From: Mactromeris polynyma
Lineage: Eukaryota; Mollusca; Bivalvia; Venerida; Mactridae
Reading direction: 5' to 3'
Assembly: GCA_032209605.1 (NCBI GenBank)
Contig: JASFXZ010000001.1
Location: 20,354,256-20,418,255 of the forward strand
DNA length: 64,000 nt
Position 1 is the stretch's first letter. Each line of letters opens with the position of its first letter. The position numbers and the translations under genes are program-made. Of the stretch, positions 13,493 to 24,829 are shown piece after piece. The notes beneath the pieces were generated by a model. It did not search any database. It was given only the letters and a program-made list of their open reading frames with translations, and was not told the origin of the DNA.

Positions 13493-13645
13493 CAGTAAAA
13501 CCTCAATAATAAGACCACCCTTGAAAACTGGTCTTTTTATTAAGGTTAAATTAAGAGCAAAACAGTGAAAATGGACTTGAAAAGTGTCTTCTTAATATTG
13601 AGGTGGTCTTATTATTGAGGTTTTCTTTAAGTGATGTTTTACAGT
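13493..13645. mobile_element. Family 1 MITE, copy 3
   Basis: Starts CAGTAAAACCTCAATAATAA after TA. The right end is GATGTTTTACAGTA, a small deviation from the usual GAGGTTTTACTGTA. Confidence 0.7.
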
Positions 13646-14406
13646 AATAAAACCAATAATGTTACAAAGGAGGGGCACAAAAAAAGAATCGGTAGTCCAA
13701 TATTTATTTAAATTATCACAAATTCATTGTTCCATGAATACCAAAACATCACCATGAAAAGAAAATGTTTTTTTAATCATATTGCTATTATTCTTCCATT
13801 ACTAAGATGGCATATTTAATACATTTTGTATTTTGGATCCGGATACGATTGGTGAGTTTAATTAAAGTAGTACGCCTACGCCTCGTACATTTTATACGCA
13901 TGAAAAATGTTCCCCCCCCCCCCCACATTCTAATTAATCGCTTAGATGCGTATTGCAACAAAAATATAACTTATTAAAAATATACATATCTCCCGCTGGA
14001 ATCCGTGTTGTTGAAATACGTGTGATGTGGAACGATTAGTTCGTCGTAAATACATAGGTTTGCATTCTTTCAACAAAGAAATATTACACTTCAATGCGAA
14101 TATTTGATTCGATTCAAATCTCTAGTTATGGTTGGAATGGATTTTTCTTGAACATACTTATCTTACCAACAATTATCTCCAACAGTTTTTATCAGACCAC
14201 GAACATCACTTCATTATCAAGTTATCAGTTGTTTATCATAAAACATTTGAAATTATCTTATGTACGTCTTCACCCATTTTAACTAGGTCATTTAGTTTCC
14301 TAAAGTAGATGTTCTGTTTTCCTTCTGTTTGATAAGTTCACAGTCTGTATTCAACATACAATCCTATATATTCCTAGAAGTATGAAACATGTATTACATG
14401 TGGGCA
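13646..14406. other. Intergenic, with a poly-C run
   Basis: No gene seen. A run of about 14 C lies at 13911-13924. Confidence 0.45.
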
Positions 14407-14655
14407 TACTAGAATTCCATTTCACACAAAAAAAATCCATTTTCCGATTTTTTTATTTCTATTTTAAGCGGTGTCGGCGTTTAATTGCGGAACACATTTT
14501 AAGTCACACTACATAAACTAAAATACTAGAATTCCCTTTTCTAAAAAAAAATCTATATCCATTTCCCGTTTTTTTATAAAAAAACTTCTTTTTTTAACTG
14601 GGTCAACGTTTGAATGCGGAACACATTTTAAATCACACTACATAAATTAAAATTT
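14407..14655. repeat. Direct duplication of about 120 bp
   Basis: Two copies in tandem, each with TACTAGAATTCC..., an A-run, a T-run, GTTTGAATGCGGAACACATTT or its variant, and TCACACTACATAAA(C/T)TAAAAT. The first starts at 14407 and the second near 14524; they differ at several positions. Confidence 0.75.
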
Positions 14656-15161
14656 TCATTGGATATTACCATAAAACTAACGTGTATCATATACTATATA
14701 CCATTCATACTGTCAAGGCGATCTTTCCGGATATTTTAGCACGAGCCTGTTAACTATATCGAAATGTCAACGTACGCTTGTCTACTGTATTTACGACCTA
14801 GCATAGTCATGATAATAAAATTATTTCACTCGGTCGTATAGTCATTCATAAATAGCCTTAAGATAAACAAACTACTATCAAGGTACATGAAATTGCAAAA
14901 ACATATAGCAAAACAAGAATAACATTCTGTTTACTGTTTTTTTATATACATGTGTAATTAAAAACAAAAAATATTATCACAACAATAAATATTTACAACA
15001 AATGTATTTGTTCGATGCCTACTTAGATTATATTTGAATCTCAGTTTTAACGCTAAAGCATTCTTGACATTAAGTCTTTTTCTAAGCCAAAAACCAGGTT
15101 CAATCTATATTTCCATTCACAATTTCATTAATAACACCATCCTATTCTCAGTACATTAGTA

Positions 15162-15339
15162 CAGTCGGACCTTGTTTATTCGACAACCTTTTAACCGAAT
15201 ACTTGGTATCATCCGAAAGAAAGATCAGGTCCCGATGTATCTTCTTAGGCATATCAAATTGAAAAGGGCTGTTCAAAACTATGTGTTATTCGGAACGAAA
15301 TTTCGGACCCTATGAATTCGAATAAACCAGGTCCGACTG
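15162..15339. mobile_element. Family 2 MITE, copy 2
   Basis: TA-CAGTCGGACCTTGTTTATT ... ACCAGGTCCGACTG-TA. The middle is in opposite order to copy 1, so it is inserted in the other orientation. Confidence 0.75.
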
Positions 15340-16433
15340 TATGTTAATTCTAAAGAAATCGGTGGACTGTTCTTAAAACAAAACTACAATTATATAGCTA
15401 AGAATACAAAAATTACCTACCTGAAATCTTGTTATTAAAACAATCAAATGTAATTATTATTTCCTAAATGATGACATGTGCGCTTTGCATTAAGTTCGTC
15501 CAATTAGAGATGTATCGGCGTCTTCTTGCGACATGAAACACGTGTCACAGAGATCCCAGAATGCAGTTCAGTGGAGACGTTTGCGACCATTCGAAGTATT
15601 TATCATCGGTGACAAAGTCGATAATCCAACCATTGGTTTATTTACCAACCAACCGTTCCATATACTTTCCGACACAAATTACATCACTGGTATCGTAAAA
15701 CGTTACAATCACAAAGTGTAATCAGTCGTAAGTTCTATCGAAAGAAATTAATCGCTTTTTTGTGGCCTGATTTCATTGGCACGATGTAACATCAACAAAT
15801 TCTTTTCAACTATATACTACGATATTTTGAATGTGTTCACTGTCCGTAAACTTCTAGTGCTAGTATTAGGATTACTTGAATATATCCACTGTATAATATA
15901 TGATAAAGATATTGTTCAGTGCGGAAATATTTTTTGCTATAATTTAGTGTCCGTTGTCATTATTTTAAAACACAAGCGTCGGTGTGATTAAGCTTTGTAT
16001 AATTCGAAGCAGCAATTAGTGATCAACAGAACTGTACACAGTATCCGAAGTAGCATTAGATGTATCGATATAATAAATAAACACTTGTAACGACGCACAA
16101 CTTGTTCCGGGATGTTTCCTATTGTATAAAGGCTAACTATAGTCTCCGCTCAATCAGATATCCCAGGTTCAATCAATCTACATGGATGTATATACATGTA
16201 TACAAGTTGTACATTAGTATGAAATCGTGCTATCTCGGCAATTTTCGCCAGTATCCGATTGTAAGTGATACCGTATTCCGACCTGTGAGCACTTGAACAG
16301 TATTTTGGGATAATTCAACAGGTATCCGGCATAGTACACAAACAAAGGCGTTTGTAATTAATACCATCATTGTAAAGTTAAAGGAGGCGTCCGGAAAGTA
16401 TATATGCATAGTAGGGCGCTGTTCGATTTCCGA
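15340..16433. other. Intergenic, nothing recognised
   Basis: Short ORFs only (for example around 15.5-16.3 kb), with no splice sites or recognisable motifs. Confidence 0.45.
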
Positions 16434-16592
16434 CCTCGTCTTAAGTGACGTCATTTCCAGAAAACGTCACATATGACGTCACCATAATTATACTAACAGC
16501 AAGTGGCCATATGGGACACATATTGTTACCTGCTTGCAAATAGCGTCATCACATGTTGCGTTTCCTTGAAATGACGTCACTAACAGAAGAGG
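16434..16592. mobile_element. Palindromic element carrying CRE motifs, family 4, copy 1
   Basis: Ends read AAGTGACGTCATTTCCAGAA and CTTGAAATGACGTCACTAAC, an inverted pair. TGACGTCA, the perfect cAMP-response-element palindrome, occurs at 16446-16453, 16474-16481 and 16572-16579. The interior has CATATGG and TTGCAAATA phrases shared with the other two copies. Confidence 0.75.
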
Positions 16593-16976
16593 TTGTAAAT
16601 CCCATAGCAGTGCTCAAATGTGCGAGACGCGCTAACTAATTCAAAGGCGAATAAAATATCAAAGTTCCGCTCTATAGCCGTTGAATCGCGTCTGATGTTT
16701 GCTTCGAAACGTAATTATAGGAAGCACAATATTTAATCATAAAGATGTGTTGTTGCATTTTATATCCGTGAAAATATATATGCTTTGATCTCATCAGGGT
16801 GCTAATTAACATAATTTACCGAAATATCGATTGATGTATCTCACCTGATGAAAGCACTGATAAGTTCAGAACTGAAAGACAAGAACTTATGTGTCGAATG
16901 AAAAATGGGCAAAGCGAGCGATGATATGCATTGGTTTAGGTTATAAACTTCCAAATTCAATTTATCTTAGAACCAA

Positions 16977-17176
16977 ACACTATTGTAAGTGACGTCATTT
17001 CCAGAAAACGTAACATGTGACGTCACTATGTACTGACAGTAAGCAATATTTGCCCCAGATAGCAATATGAAAACGGAGTGTCCATATGGAGTAAATATTG
17101 TTTCCTGCTTGCAAATATTGACATCACATGTTGCATTTTCTTGAAATGACGTCACTTACAGAAGAAGTTGGAAATC
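16977..17176. mobile_element. CRE-bearing element, family 4, copy 2
   Basis: Same orientation as copy 1 and 540 bp further on. TGACGTCA at 16990-16997, 17018-17025 and 17147-17154. After the right end both copies run into AGAAG-TTG-AAATC...GC, so the true element or a shared flank extends to about 17,190. Confidence 0.75.
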
Positions 17177-17227
17177 GTACAGCGCCACTCATTTCAAGTT
17201 TTGTCTCTATTTAATAGAAGTCTCATT

Positions 17228-17465
17228 AGCAGCTAGGGTCATGTAGTGACTTTTCCAGCTATTTGGGTGGATGGAGATCCCATAAATTCATTCTAACATT
17301 ATTTTGGACATAGGCGGGCACCTGTTGAACCATCGACCTTCTTCTAGCCAGTTGGATAGTTTCTTCCATAACAAATTATAAATCTCCGGTGGGGTTCGAA
17401 CCCGCAATGGAGAGGGGCGATTGATTTGGAGTCAGCGACCATAACCACTCGGCCCCCACGAATGT
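17228..17465 (-). mobile_element. tRNA-derived SINE (Ser/Leu-like head), minus strand
   Basis: On the minus strand it opens with GGGGGCCGAGTGGTTATGG, a class-II tRNA-like A-box region, and has GGGTTCGAACCC (17392-17403), a perfect B box. The body continues with CAGGTGCCCGCCTATGTCC and ATCTCCATCCACCCAAATAG, and the 3' part has GCTGGAAAAGTCACTACATGACC, a phrase I associate with abundant mollusc SINEs. It is not a functional tRNA gene because the acceptor stem does not close. Confidence 0.65.
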
Positions 17466-17636
17466 CCCCTTTGTTTCAATGTGTTAGTTAATTTATTTTC
17501 GTCACCTCATTTATTTCTTCGTTTTTATAACAATTATCTTTGTATAAATACAACTTGTATTGCTTCAAACAGAATTAGTTGCATATCAATTAGATGTTCA
17601 AATTTAACAAATCTTATCAATTCACCAGAACACAAA

Positions 17637-17955
17637 AAAATAGCTTGAACAAAAGATGGTCGGCGTTTGAAGGTTATGATTTGTTGTGCGACAAAAAAAT
17701 GCCGAGATGTTACGATTGCTGGTCACTGCAGATCCAAAATGGACTTCGGTAAATTCGCCGAAATTCAGTGGATTTCGGTAAGGTAACGTACCCTTTATCG
17801 AAAAGTTAACCAATCCGCGTCAATGTTACAAACGTTGTTCGGTTGAAGAGAAATTGCCTTGGTGGTTAACGTAAGATTTGATTGGTGTACACAACACTGG
17901 TATGCAAATAGCAAAACCATGTTAGTACGGCTGTGCCGAAAATAATTCATCGCTC
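17637..17955. mobile_element. Repeat element related to 57.5 and 59.1 kb
   Basis: The left part (17640-17720: GGTCGGCGTTTGAAGGTT, TTTGTTGTGCGACAAAAAA) is matched in reverse complement at about 57,505-57,610. The right part (17795-17950: GTTAACGTAAGATTTGATTG, TATGCAAATAGCAAAACCAT) is matched in the same direction at 59,165-59,305. An unclassified dispersed repeat. Confidence 0.6.
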
Positions 17956-19017
17956 TGTTTCTGTCCGATCAGAAGGGCTATATGGAAGTGAAGTAAGAAA
18001 TATATATTGAATAATTGGTTTCTATGAGCAAATCGACTGAAAACCCATTGAGTCTGTTGTTTGTCTATTGGGAGACAGAGATCTGTCCCACAACATAATA
18101 TTTTCGCACCAAACTGGCGCATGCCAGTCTAGCTACGGTACGATATACGAGACTAAATGAAATATACCAGAAACAACGAAATGACCATCACTTACAAAGA
18201 CATTTTTCTAAATAAATAACACAAGTTCATGTTTATTCGGACAATGTCCAGTAGCGACAATATTAACAGAACTTCCAGTACATTGATCCTTGAGGCAGAA
18301 ACGTACAAACATAATTGATGGACATTGGCTACAAGCTATTGTTCTAATTGATGAACAGCTTTCTACTAATCGTTTGTCATAACAAGTTATTAGTTGCTAA
18401 TGAAGTTCCGATGATAAATACGAAACACGCGATGGATTTTGACCACTAAGCAAAACGTGAATACTGAATGGTGTAGAATATTCCGAGAGAGGAAACAAAC
18501 ATTGTCCGTGCATGCTCGTGTATTGTTGTCTGAAAAAACGTACATAGTATACCAACGACGTTACACTAGTAAGCAATTATAGTACGCGATAGTATTTGTT
18601 CATTGTAAATACTGAATTGTATCATAATAAATAAATGATTGTTTACTGATTTATAGGTACTTACGAAAGCCTATTAGGGCCACTATTAGTCTGATTTTTT
18701 GTCAAAATACGCTAAATGGCAGTTTTGAGAACATTTCATTGTAAAGCCTTCATACAGTCGTACTCTAAAACATTGCATTGTTAACATTTCTTAAAAGATT
18801 CCAGAAACTGCAATACACGAGTCTGATACTGCAATTTCCTATGCTAGCGCTAACTGGGTGGGTGGTTGAGGGTAGCAAATACCTGTATCGGACTTTTGTA
18901 TTTGTGGTTTTGGAAAAGATGTAAGAAAAGTAACAATGCAGAGTTGTCAAGTACATCTGTACGAGGGTATTTACCACCATTTACAAGCCTATCTATCTTT
19001 AACACATGTTTACGCAC
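17956..19017. other. Intergenic, nothing recognised
   Basis: No exon, RNA gene or repeat family identified by eye. Confidence 0.4.
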
Positions 19018-19172
19018 CAGGGCCGTAAATTACATGGAGGCATGTAGGCAGTTGCCTCCTATTGCGGGCTGAAAAAAAATCATTTTTTGTCTAAAAAGGG
19101 TTCAAAAATTGTTTTGCCTTGCTCCGCTCGGCAGGGTGCCTCCACCTCCAGGGGAGGCAATTTACGGCCCTG
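19018..19172. mobile_element. hAT-like MITE, 155 bp
   Basis: Perfect end pair CAGGGCCGTAAATT ... AATTTACGGCCCTG, extended by GGAGGCA/TGCCTCC. CGCAC stands on both sides, directly after the right end and one base from the left end, which may be part of a target duplication. CAGGG-type ends suggest the hAT superfamily; that assignment is by resemblance only. Confidence 0.65.
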
Positions 19173-19532
19173 CGCACGTTTACATCTTTAATTTATCCAT
19201 ACTAAAGTGACAGTTAGAGCTGTCCGAGTGATGGATGAGTGTAGGTCCATGAGCTACTTTTTAAACTTTTAGGACAGTTTGTTATGTTCACACCCAGGTG
19301 TCTCACTGGTCAGCTAGTTTGCCTGGGCTATCTGTGAGATCACTGGCTCATTAGAATGACAGTTTATAGACATTTCGATAAATTCTTAATTATTTGACGT
19401 AGTATGTCAAAGTCCCCCCGGGCTATGTGACCTAAATGCATTACATGTAGGTCATCATACGTGATAGAAATCCTTCCAAAATGACAAGATATATGCCACA
19501 CATGTACTTGAAGAAATGTGTACGTACATAAT

Positions 19533-19840
19533 AGAGCCCGCTCGGTTAGCTCAGCCGGTAAAGCTCTCGACTGCTAATCTAGAGGGCCTGAGTTTGAAAC
19601 ACCCGGGCGAGGCGTATGTTCTTCCTTGACAATTTGACTGAAGATAATGCATCCAAAGTCATTTGTCCTCCACCCTCCACCTTTGAACTCTGATTTATGT
19701 AGAGAAGTTGACAGTTGCTTACGGAGGAGCAGGTTTGTACTAGTTTGTAACACAGGAGCACAGGTTAGGTGAACTGACCACCGTATATTACTGATGTATT
19801 GTTGAGAAATGACGTAAAGCCCGAAACACATACACAGACG
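19533..19840 (+). mobile_element. tRNA-derived SINE B, full-length copy
   Basis: The head reads AGCCCGCTCGGTTAGCTCAG then CCGGTAAAGCTC, a tRNA-like A box, with a decayed B box GAGTTTGAAAC. The body has TTCTTCCTTGACAATTTGAC, CCTCCACC, and TAACACAGGAGCACAGGTTA. The 3' end is TGTTGAGAAATGACGTAAAG. Related copies are at 36.35 kb (+) and 36.83-37.06 kb (-), with a head-like fragment at 63.6 kb. Confidence 0.7.
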
Positions 19841-20619
19841 TACATGATATTATTCAAGTATACGCGTGGACAAAACATAAAATTAATATACTTGACGCAT
19901 GTAAACAAACCGCTTAATGTTAAATACATGTAGTTATTTTTAAGTGGAAACAGGTTCTCCGGAAAGTGATTACCATAATTATTGCCTATGTGTGTGTATT
20001 TTAGTACAATCTCAAGTTAACTGATCCGGAAGTTTTCTGTCGAATTTTCATATTTTACAGGGCAGTATTTCGGAGTGAAATACGAAGCTTTAATATGTAC
20101 AGTTGAATATGTAATATAAGTCAGAGACGCTAAAACCACACACTCCTGGAAGTGATTTTTTGTATTATTTTTGTTATCGATGTATAATATGTACTCATGT
20201 ACATTTGTTATTTAAAAAGCTTAAGGGGGAGGGAGGGCGCTTAGCCGGCGTTCGCCCCCTTAAAATCTGGCGAGCTTGTTTAGCATTATCTACATGGAGC
20301 GGAAAAACCGTTTCCTACACTAAGACATTTTCTCTTAAGCGATATTTGTAGATGTTTTTTCTTGAAAATCAGCGAGAAAGCGCCTATAGCCCCCTGAACA
20401 AGGGGCAATCACCCCTGGAACTCCATCTATAATTTACACTGATCAACCGAACATCCTGTAGCCGCCCCTGAGTTTCAAGCTAAATTCCTGAATGTCATTA
20501 TTTGACAAAACATATTTTAAGTTCGAGGGTCGAGGGTAAACTGTTGCAGTATGTGTCTTAGTTATTTACATTGATTAGATATAAGTTCAAATTAGCGCTG
20601 CTTTGGGATTGACAACATC
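19841..20619. other. Intergenic with degenerate GC-rich patches
   Basis: GGGGGAGGGAGGGCGCTTAG at 20,225 and gccccctgaacaaggggc at 20,390 suggest a decayed repeat, but no clear ends. No gene seen. Confidence 0.35.
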
Positions 20620-20815
20620 TTCTGTAAGTGACGTCATTTCAAGAAAACGCAACATGTGATGTCAATATTTGCAAGCAGGCAACAATATTTAACCCATATG
20701 GTCACTCCGTTTTCATATTTCCATATGGGGCAAATATTGCTTACTGTCAGAACATGGCGACGTCACATGTGACGTTTTCTGGAAATGACGTCACTTAAAG
20801 AAGAGGTTGGAAATC
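20620..20815. mobile_element. CRE-bearing element, family 4, copy 3 (inverted)
   Basis: Opposite orientation to the other two copies, with the same CATATGG...TTGCAAATA interior. Perfect TGACGTCA at 20629-20636 and 20786-20793, plus a one-base variant near 20,760. Confidence 0.75.
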
Positions 20816-21082
20816 GTACAGCGGCGCTCAAATGTTGATTGTTTAATTATTAAAAATTTGAAAACCACAACCAGCACTCTGTGTTAAGTGTTATTTATTT
20901 TTTCGGCCAAAATGACGTAGGACGCATAGTCTAATTTTTATGGATTTGATACAAAATGTGTGCAATTTTATCCACATTTCTATATATACGGTATCATCCC
21001 CGTTCGGTCAATATGTTATGACAGGTGTCACGTATTTGGGTCAATTGGCATTATATTAAATGAACTTTCAAAAGGCATTAGT

Positions 21083-21170
21083 CCATATCGAGGGTTCAGC
21101 GCAAGACTATACTAACTCCTATATAAATACATAGGGGTTAGTACAGTCTTGCGCTGAACCCTCGATATGG
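21083..21170. mobile_element. Foldback hairpin element, family 5, copy 1
   Basis: Two 40-bp arms, starting CCATATCGAGGGTTCAGCGC and ending in its complement, differ at only two positions and are separated by about 8 bp. As RNA it would form one long, nearly perfect hairpin. Confidence 0.85.
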
Positions 21171-21483
21171 TCGATAAAATCCAATTTTGCTCCGTAAATA
21201 TATTCAAGTTATTATAAATTAAACCAAGCCTTCTCAGTTAAATATTTTATAATAGATCCTCATTACATTTATCACCCAGAGATTATTGGTATTAACTGGT
21301 ATAGAAGTTATATAATCTTTTATGACTTTTGTGATCCAGTCTAAGTATGTCAATATATAATGAACTACAATTACATTGAAATGGATAATCTTTGCATATC
21401 AAGTGCTTTTATCGAACACCTGTCTTCGTAATGATATAATGTTCAGATTAAAGGTTATAGCGATGCTAAGTGGGAGGTTAACT

Positions 21484-21632
21484 CCACAGGAGAGTGTCAC
21501 GAGTTCTCTCCCTTTATCCCTTCTAAAGTTCTCTCATTTTTTCCTCTTATAGTATAGGCATATATAGAGAGATATGTAGTACTATATATTCATATACTAT
21601 AGAAGGGATAAAGGGAGATAACTCGTGACAAT
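21484..21632. mobile_element. 'GTCACGAGTT' MITE, copy 3
   Basis: CACAGGAGAGTGTCACGAGTT to GATAACTCGTGACAATATTG, with TATATA centre. Directly followed by copy 4 in tandem. Confidence 0.75.
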
Positions 21633-21650
21633 ATTGGGTCATCAGCCAGC

Positions 21651-21832
21651 CACAGGAGATTGTCACGAGTTCTCTCTCTAAATCCCATCTAGAACCCTCT
21701 CCCTAAATCCCTTCTAGAACCCTCTCCTTTGATCCCTTCTAAAATACATGTATATACCAATTTATACATATACTATAGAAATGATAAAGGGAGATAACTC
21801 TATAAGGGATAAATGGAGATAACTCGTGAAAG
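21651..21832. mobile_element. 'GTCACGAGTT' MITE, copy 4
   Basis: CACAGGAGATTGTCACGAGTT to GATAACTCGTGAAAGG. The CCCTTCTAGAACCCTCTCC phrase is tandemly duplicated inside, which makes this copy longer. Confidence 0.75.
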
Positions 21833-22060
21833 GAATTGACAACTTCCGCTTACGAATAAGAGGATAGATGACTTTGTATGTATACATCTTTTATCAGATT
21901 CTCACGGAGAACATGGAATCCACTTCCAGATTGTCTTCTTAGTGCTCAGCCGATTGGCCTAACTAGTCGGGCCCCACTTGCAAGTGTTGGTGTCAATCTT
22001 GCATTCATATCTTGTGTATTATTTTTCAATTTAATTGAAATTTCAAAAAATAAAACCCAC

Positions 22061-22132
22061 CTGTCGTAAATGAGTTCCGGCCTGTATCATTCCGACGGCT
22101 CGGGCGCGTTCTTCTTCAGTCATTCTCACCAT
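22061..22132 (-). pseudogene. Relic of a Tc1/mariner-like transposase N-terminus (or a lone first exon)
   Basis: Reads 24 codons from ATG (22132): MVRMTEEERARAVGMIQAG then THLRQ, followed by gtgggttt, which is either a splice donor or the start of decay (next in-frame codons soon give TGA). A charged start then ERARAVGMIQAGTHLRQ looks like the first helices of the helix-turn-helix that opens Tc1-type transposases in molluscs. No DDE catalytic domain was found downstream. Family call is by memory of the motif; a host gene's first exon is possible. Confidence 0.4.
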
Positions 22133-22799
22133 GTTTTGTGTTTTTCAAAAAGGATTTTCATCAGCAATGACAAAAGTGTACACGAACACGTGCAAATATG
22201 TGTCCATGCCCCGCACGTGCAAAACGTGCTATAAACGTCAATACGCCTAATACGATTAATTTCATAGCGAGCCGGCTAAAAAAATCAATAATTCGCTGCA
22301 TTACCTATTAGAAAAATAATGATACAATATAAACTGACCGATTAGGAATTTTGTTGAGTGTACATTCGGAGATGCACATATTGAGAACCATTTATACCAC
22401 TCTTGAGATTAATCTCCAAGCTAAAGTTTTATTTTATTATTTGACTTTATTTGATTGTGATAATTTCACATACTGGTTATGAAATAATAAACCTGATTTT
22501 TTTAGAAAAAGCTGTTACAACAAAATAATTCTTCCACTGAAAGAACTTGAAAATGAAAATTAGTTTTGTGCATGGAGACTGGCCACGCCCACCCCTAGAT
22601 CACGAGGGGTGTTCGAAAAATTCGCGGAAAAGTCCTGACCTATCTTTATGAAAATCTCGAGTTTTCTCGAAATTGTAATTTGTTTTGAATTTCACGTGTG
22701 CGATATTTTAACACATCATTATGTATAATTTCATAAAATTCCAACCGGTAATAAAAACTTGACAGCTCTTTATGAACACGGTTACACCCCTCTTTTAAA

Positions 22800-23085
22800 G
22801 TCAAGTTATGCTCATTTTTTGTTCATTTCTTTACCTAACCAAACATGAAAAATATATTTCCTATAGTTAAAACATCAATAAACATGCATTAAAAAATAAT
22901 GAACTGATAATGTATTGATCCATATTTGTTTAGAAAAGAGTTTTTGGGTTAATAATTTGGCCAAAAAAAGAAGATATTTACAATCGGTTATACATCGCAT
23001 GGTTCTTATTAGAGATTGTTAGCAAATGTTTCAAAAATACTAGATGAAGCCAATTCAAACAGTTTATGTTCAGATGAGCCAGGTA
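22800..23085. mobile_element. Non-autonomous DNA element, family 8, copy 1
   Basis: One end has TGCTCATTTTTTGTTCATTT and CATGCATTAAAAAATAATGA; the other has GGTTATACATCGCATGGTTC and GATGAAGCCAATTCAAAC...TTCAGATGAGCCAGGTA. The same pieces recur at 23.8, 26.2 and 48.4 kb, in either orientation. No ORF of note. Confidence 0.65.
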
Positions 23086-23814
23086 AAATGTTAAACATCA
23101 TTTATTTTATAAAAACTTAAAAACTGTTCAAACTTAGTACCCAAGTACTGAGAGATAATCCTAGATTTACTTGTAGGTCAACACATTATAACTGTTTGCC
23201 ATTGTATTTGTACCGTAACATCTAAAGTAAGAAGTATGCTCTAGTAGGAAATGTTTTCGCCTTTGTAATGTCGCTTTATCTATATGCACAATTTTTGGTT
23301 GCGGTTTTAATGGCGTTAAGTATATGATGTAATATGATGTAATATATTTCTGATAGGTTTATAATTCCTGTCGATATAATTTCTTAATCAAACGAATATT
23401 ATGTTTCAAGTACACTTGAAATGATTTAATAGTGTCTTAATTGAAATGTACTCTATTGAACATAAGTGTATGAACTAGCAGAATATATGACTCAGGGGCG
23501 TAGCCAAGTCTAGAATGTCTACGGAAACAATCTAGGGGGTCTAAGGGCATGATACATGGAACGTTCGTGGTGTATTCTGGTAACATTTTCACAAGCAATA
23601 GGCCCCTACAGTAAAGTTTGAAATCCCAAACTGCATACAAATACTCAACTGTTTGGTTATTGCACATGTTTCTATTTTTGATAATCATTTGTACACAACG
23701 GTGTATTTTGCGTACATCACTACATGTAGCTACGAGTATGTATGACTTTACTGTAAACACTACAATCAAGATACATGCTATCCAAAACGTACAAGATACA
23801 TCCACGAAAATCTG

Positions 23815-24180
23815 GAACTTTAAAGATGTATCTGGCTCATCTGAACATAAAATGTTTGAATTGACTTCATCCAGTATTGTTGTGTTACATTGGCTAAAAC
23901 ATCTCTTATAAGAACCATTGCAATATATAACCGATAGAAAATATCTCTTTTGCCATATTACTAACAGACAAAGCTTGTAAAATAGCCCAATTGTTAAATG
24001 AATTTTTTTTTTTTAATCGTATGATGAACAAACATCTTTCTTCAACAAATACGGATCAATACATTATGCGTTCATTCCTTGTTTATGCATGTTAATTGAT
24101 GTTTTAACTATAGGGAATGTATTTTTCAAGTTTCTTTAGCTAAACAAATTAATAAATAGTGAGCATAATATTACTTTAAG
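23815..24180. mobile_element. Family 8 element, copy 2 (inverted)
   Basis: Starts CTTTAAAGATGTATCTGGCTC and ends GTGAGCATAATATTACTTTAAG, so the ends share CTTTAAAG/CTTTAAG. Interior phrases mirror copy 1. Confidence 0.65.
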
Positions 24181-24709
24181 AGACATTCTCAATTATTTTA
24201 TGTTATCTTAAAGTTATGTAGTCTTGGTGTTAGTGTCCTTCACCACTAAAACATCGTTTTCTTGAAACTCATTCATAGTCTTCCCCTGTTCACTCCAATT
24301 AGTTCGGCATGCTTTTTATTTCAATTTCATACTCTACCACTAAAAGTAATACTTCACATAAATTACTTCATAGACTGCATACGCACAAGTTAATCTAGAA
24401 ACTTATTTGCTCTTCTTAATGAAAAACGGAACGAGAGCTTAAATGATTTGTTTAAACAAATACATGTACATAGGTTCTCTTTAGTATGCTATGTAATTAA
24501 TAAGGACAGAAAAAAGAATCTAGCTTCATTAAATCGGTTTGAGCGTGACGTCACAGATTCGTAACATAGCAGCTGAACAGTTAGATTAGAAACAACATAT
24601 GTAATAATTATATTTAATTGAAGTCTACTAGTGATAAACTTGAATGTGCAAAAAATATTGCATATCATATCAGTGCATTATCATTGAGTATTATTTGTGT
24701 AATATTATA
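24181..24709. other. Intergenic, nothing recognised
   Basis: No gene or repeat structure found. Confidence 0.4.
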
Positions 24710-24829
24710 CGATAAAACCTCATTCAAATATCACCTCAATAATAAGACTATCTCAACATTAAGACCACCTCAATAAGAAGACCAGTTTCCAAGGGTGACA
24801 AGGGTGGTCTTATTATTGAGGTTTTACTA
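24710..24829. mobile_element. Family 1 MITE, copy 4 (short)
   Basis: Starts CGATAAAACCTCATTCAAAT and ends GTCTTATTATTGAGGTTTTACTA. The central GAGCAAAACAG block is missing. Confidence 0.65.
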
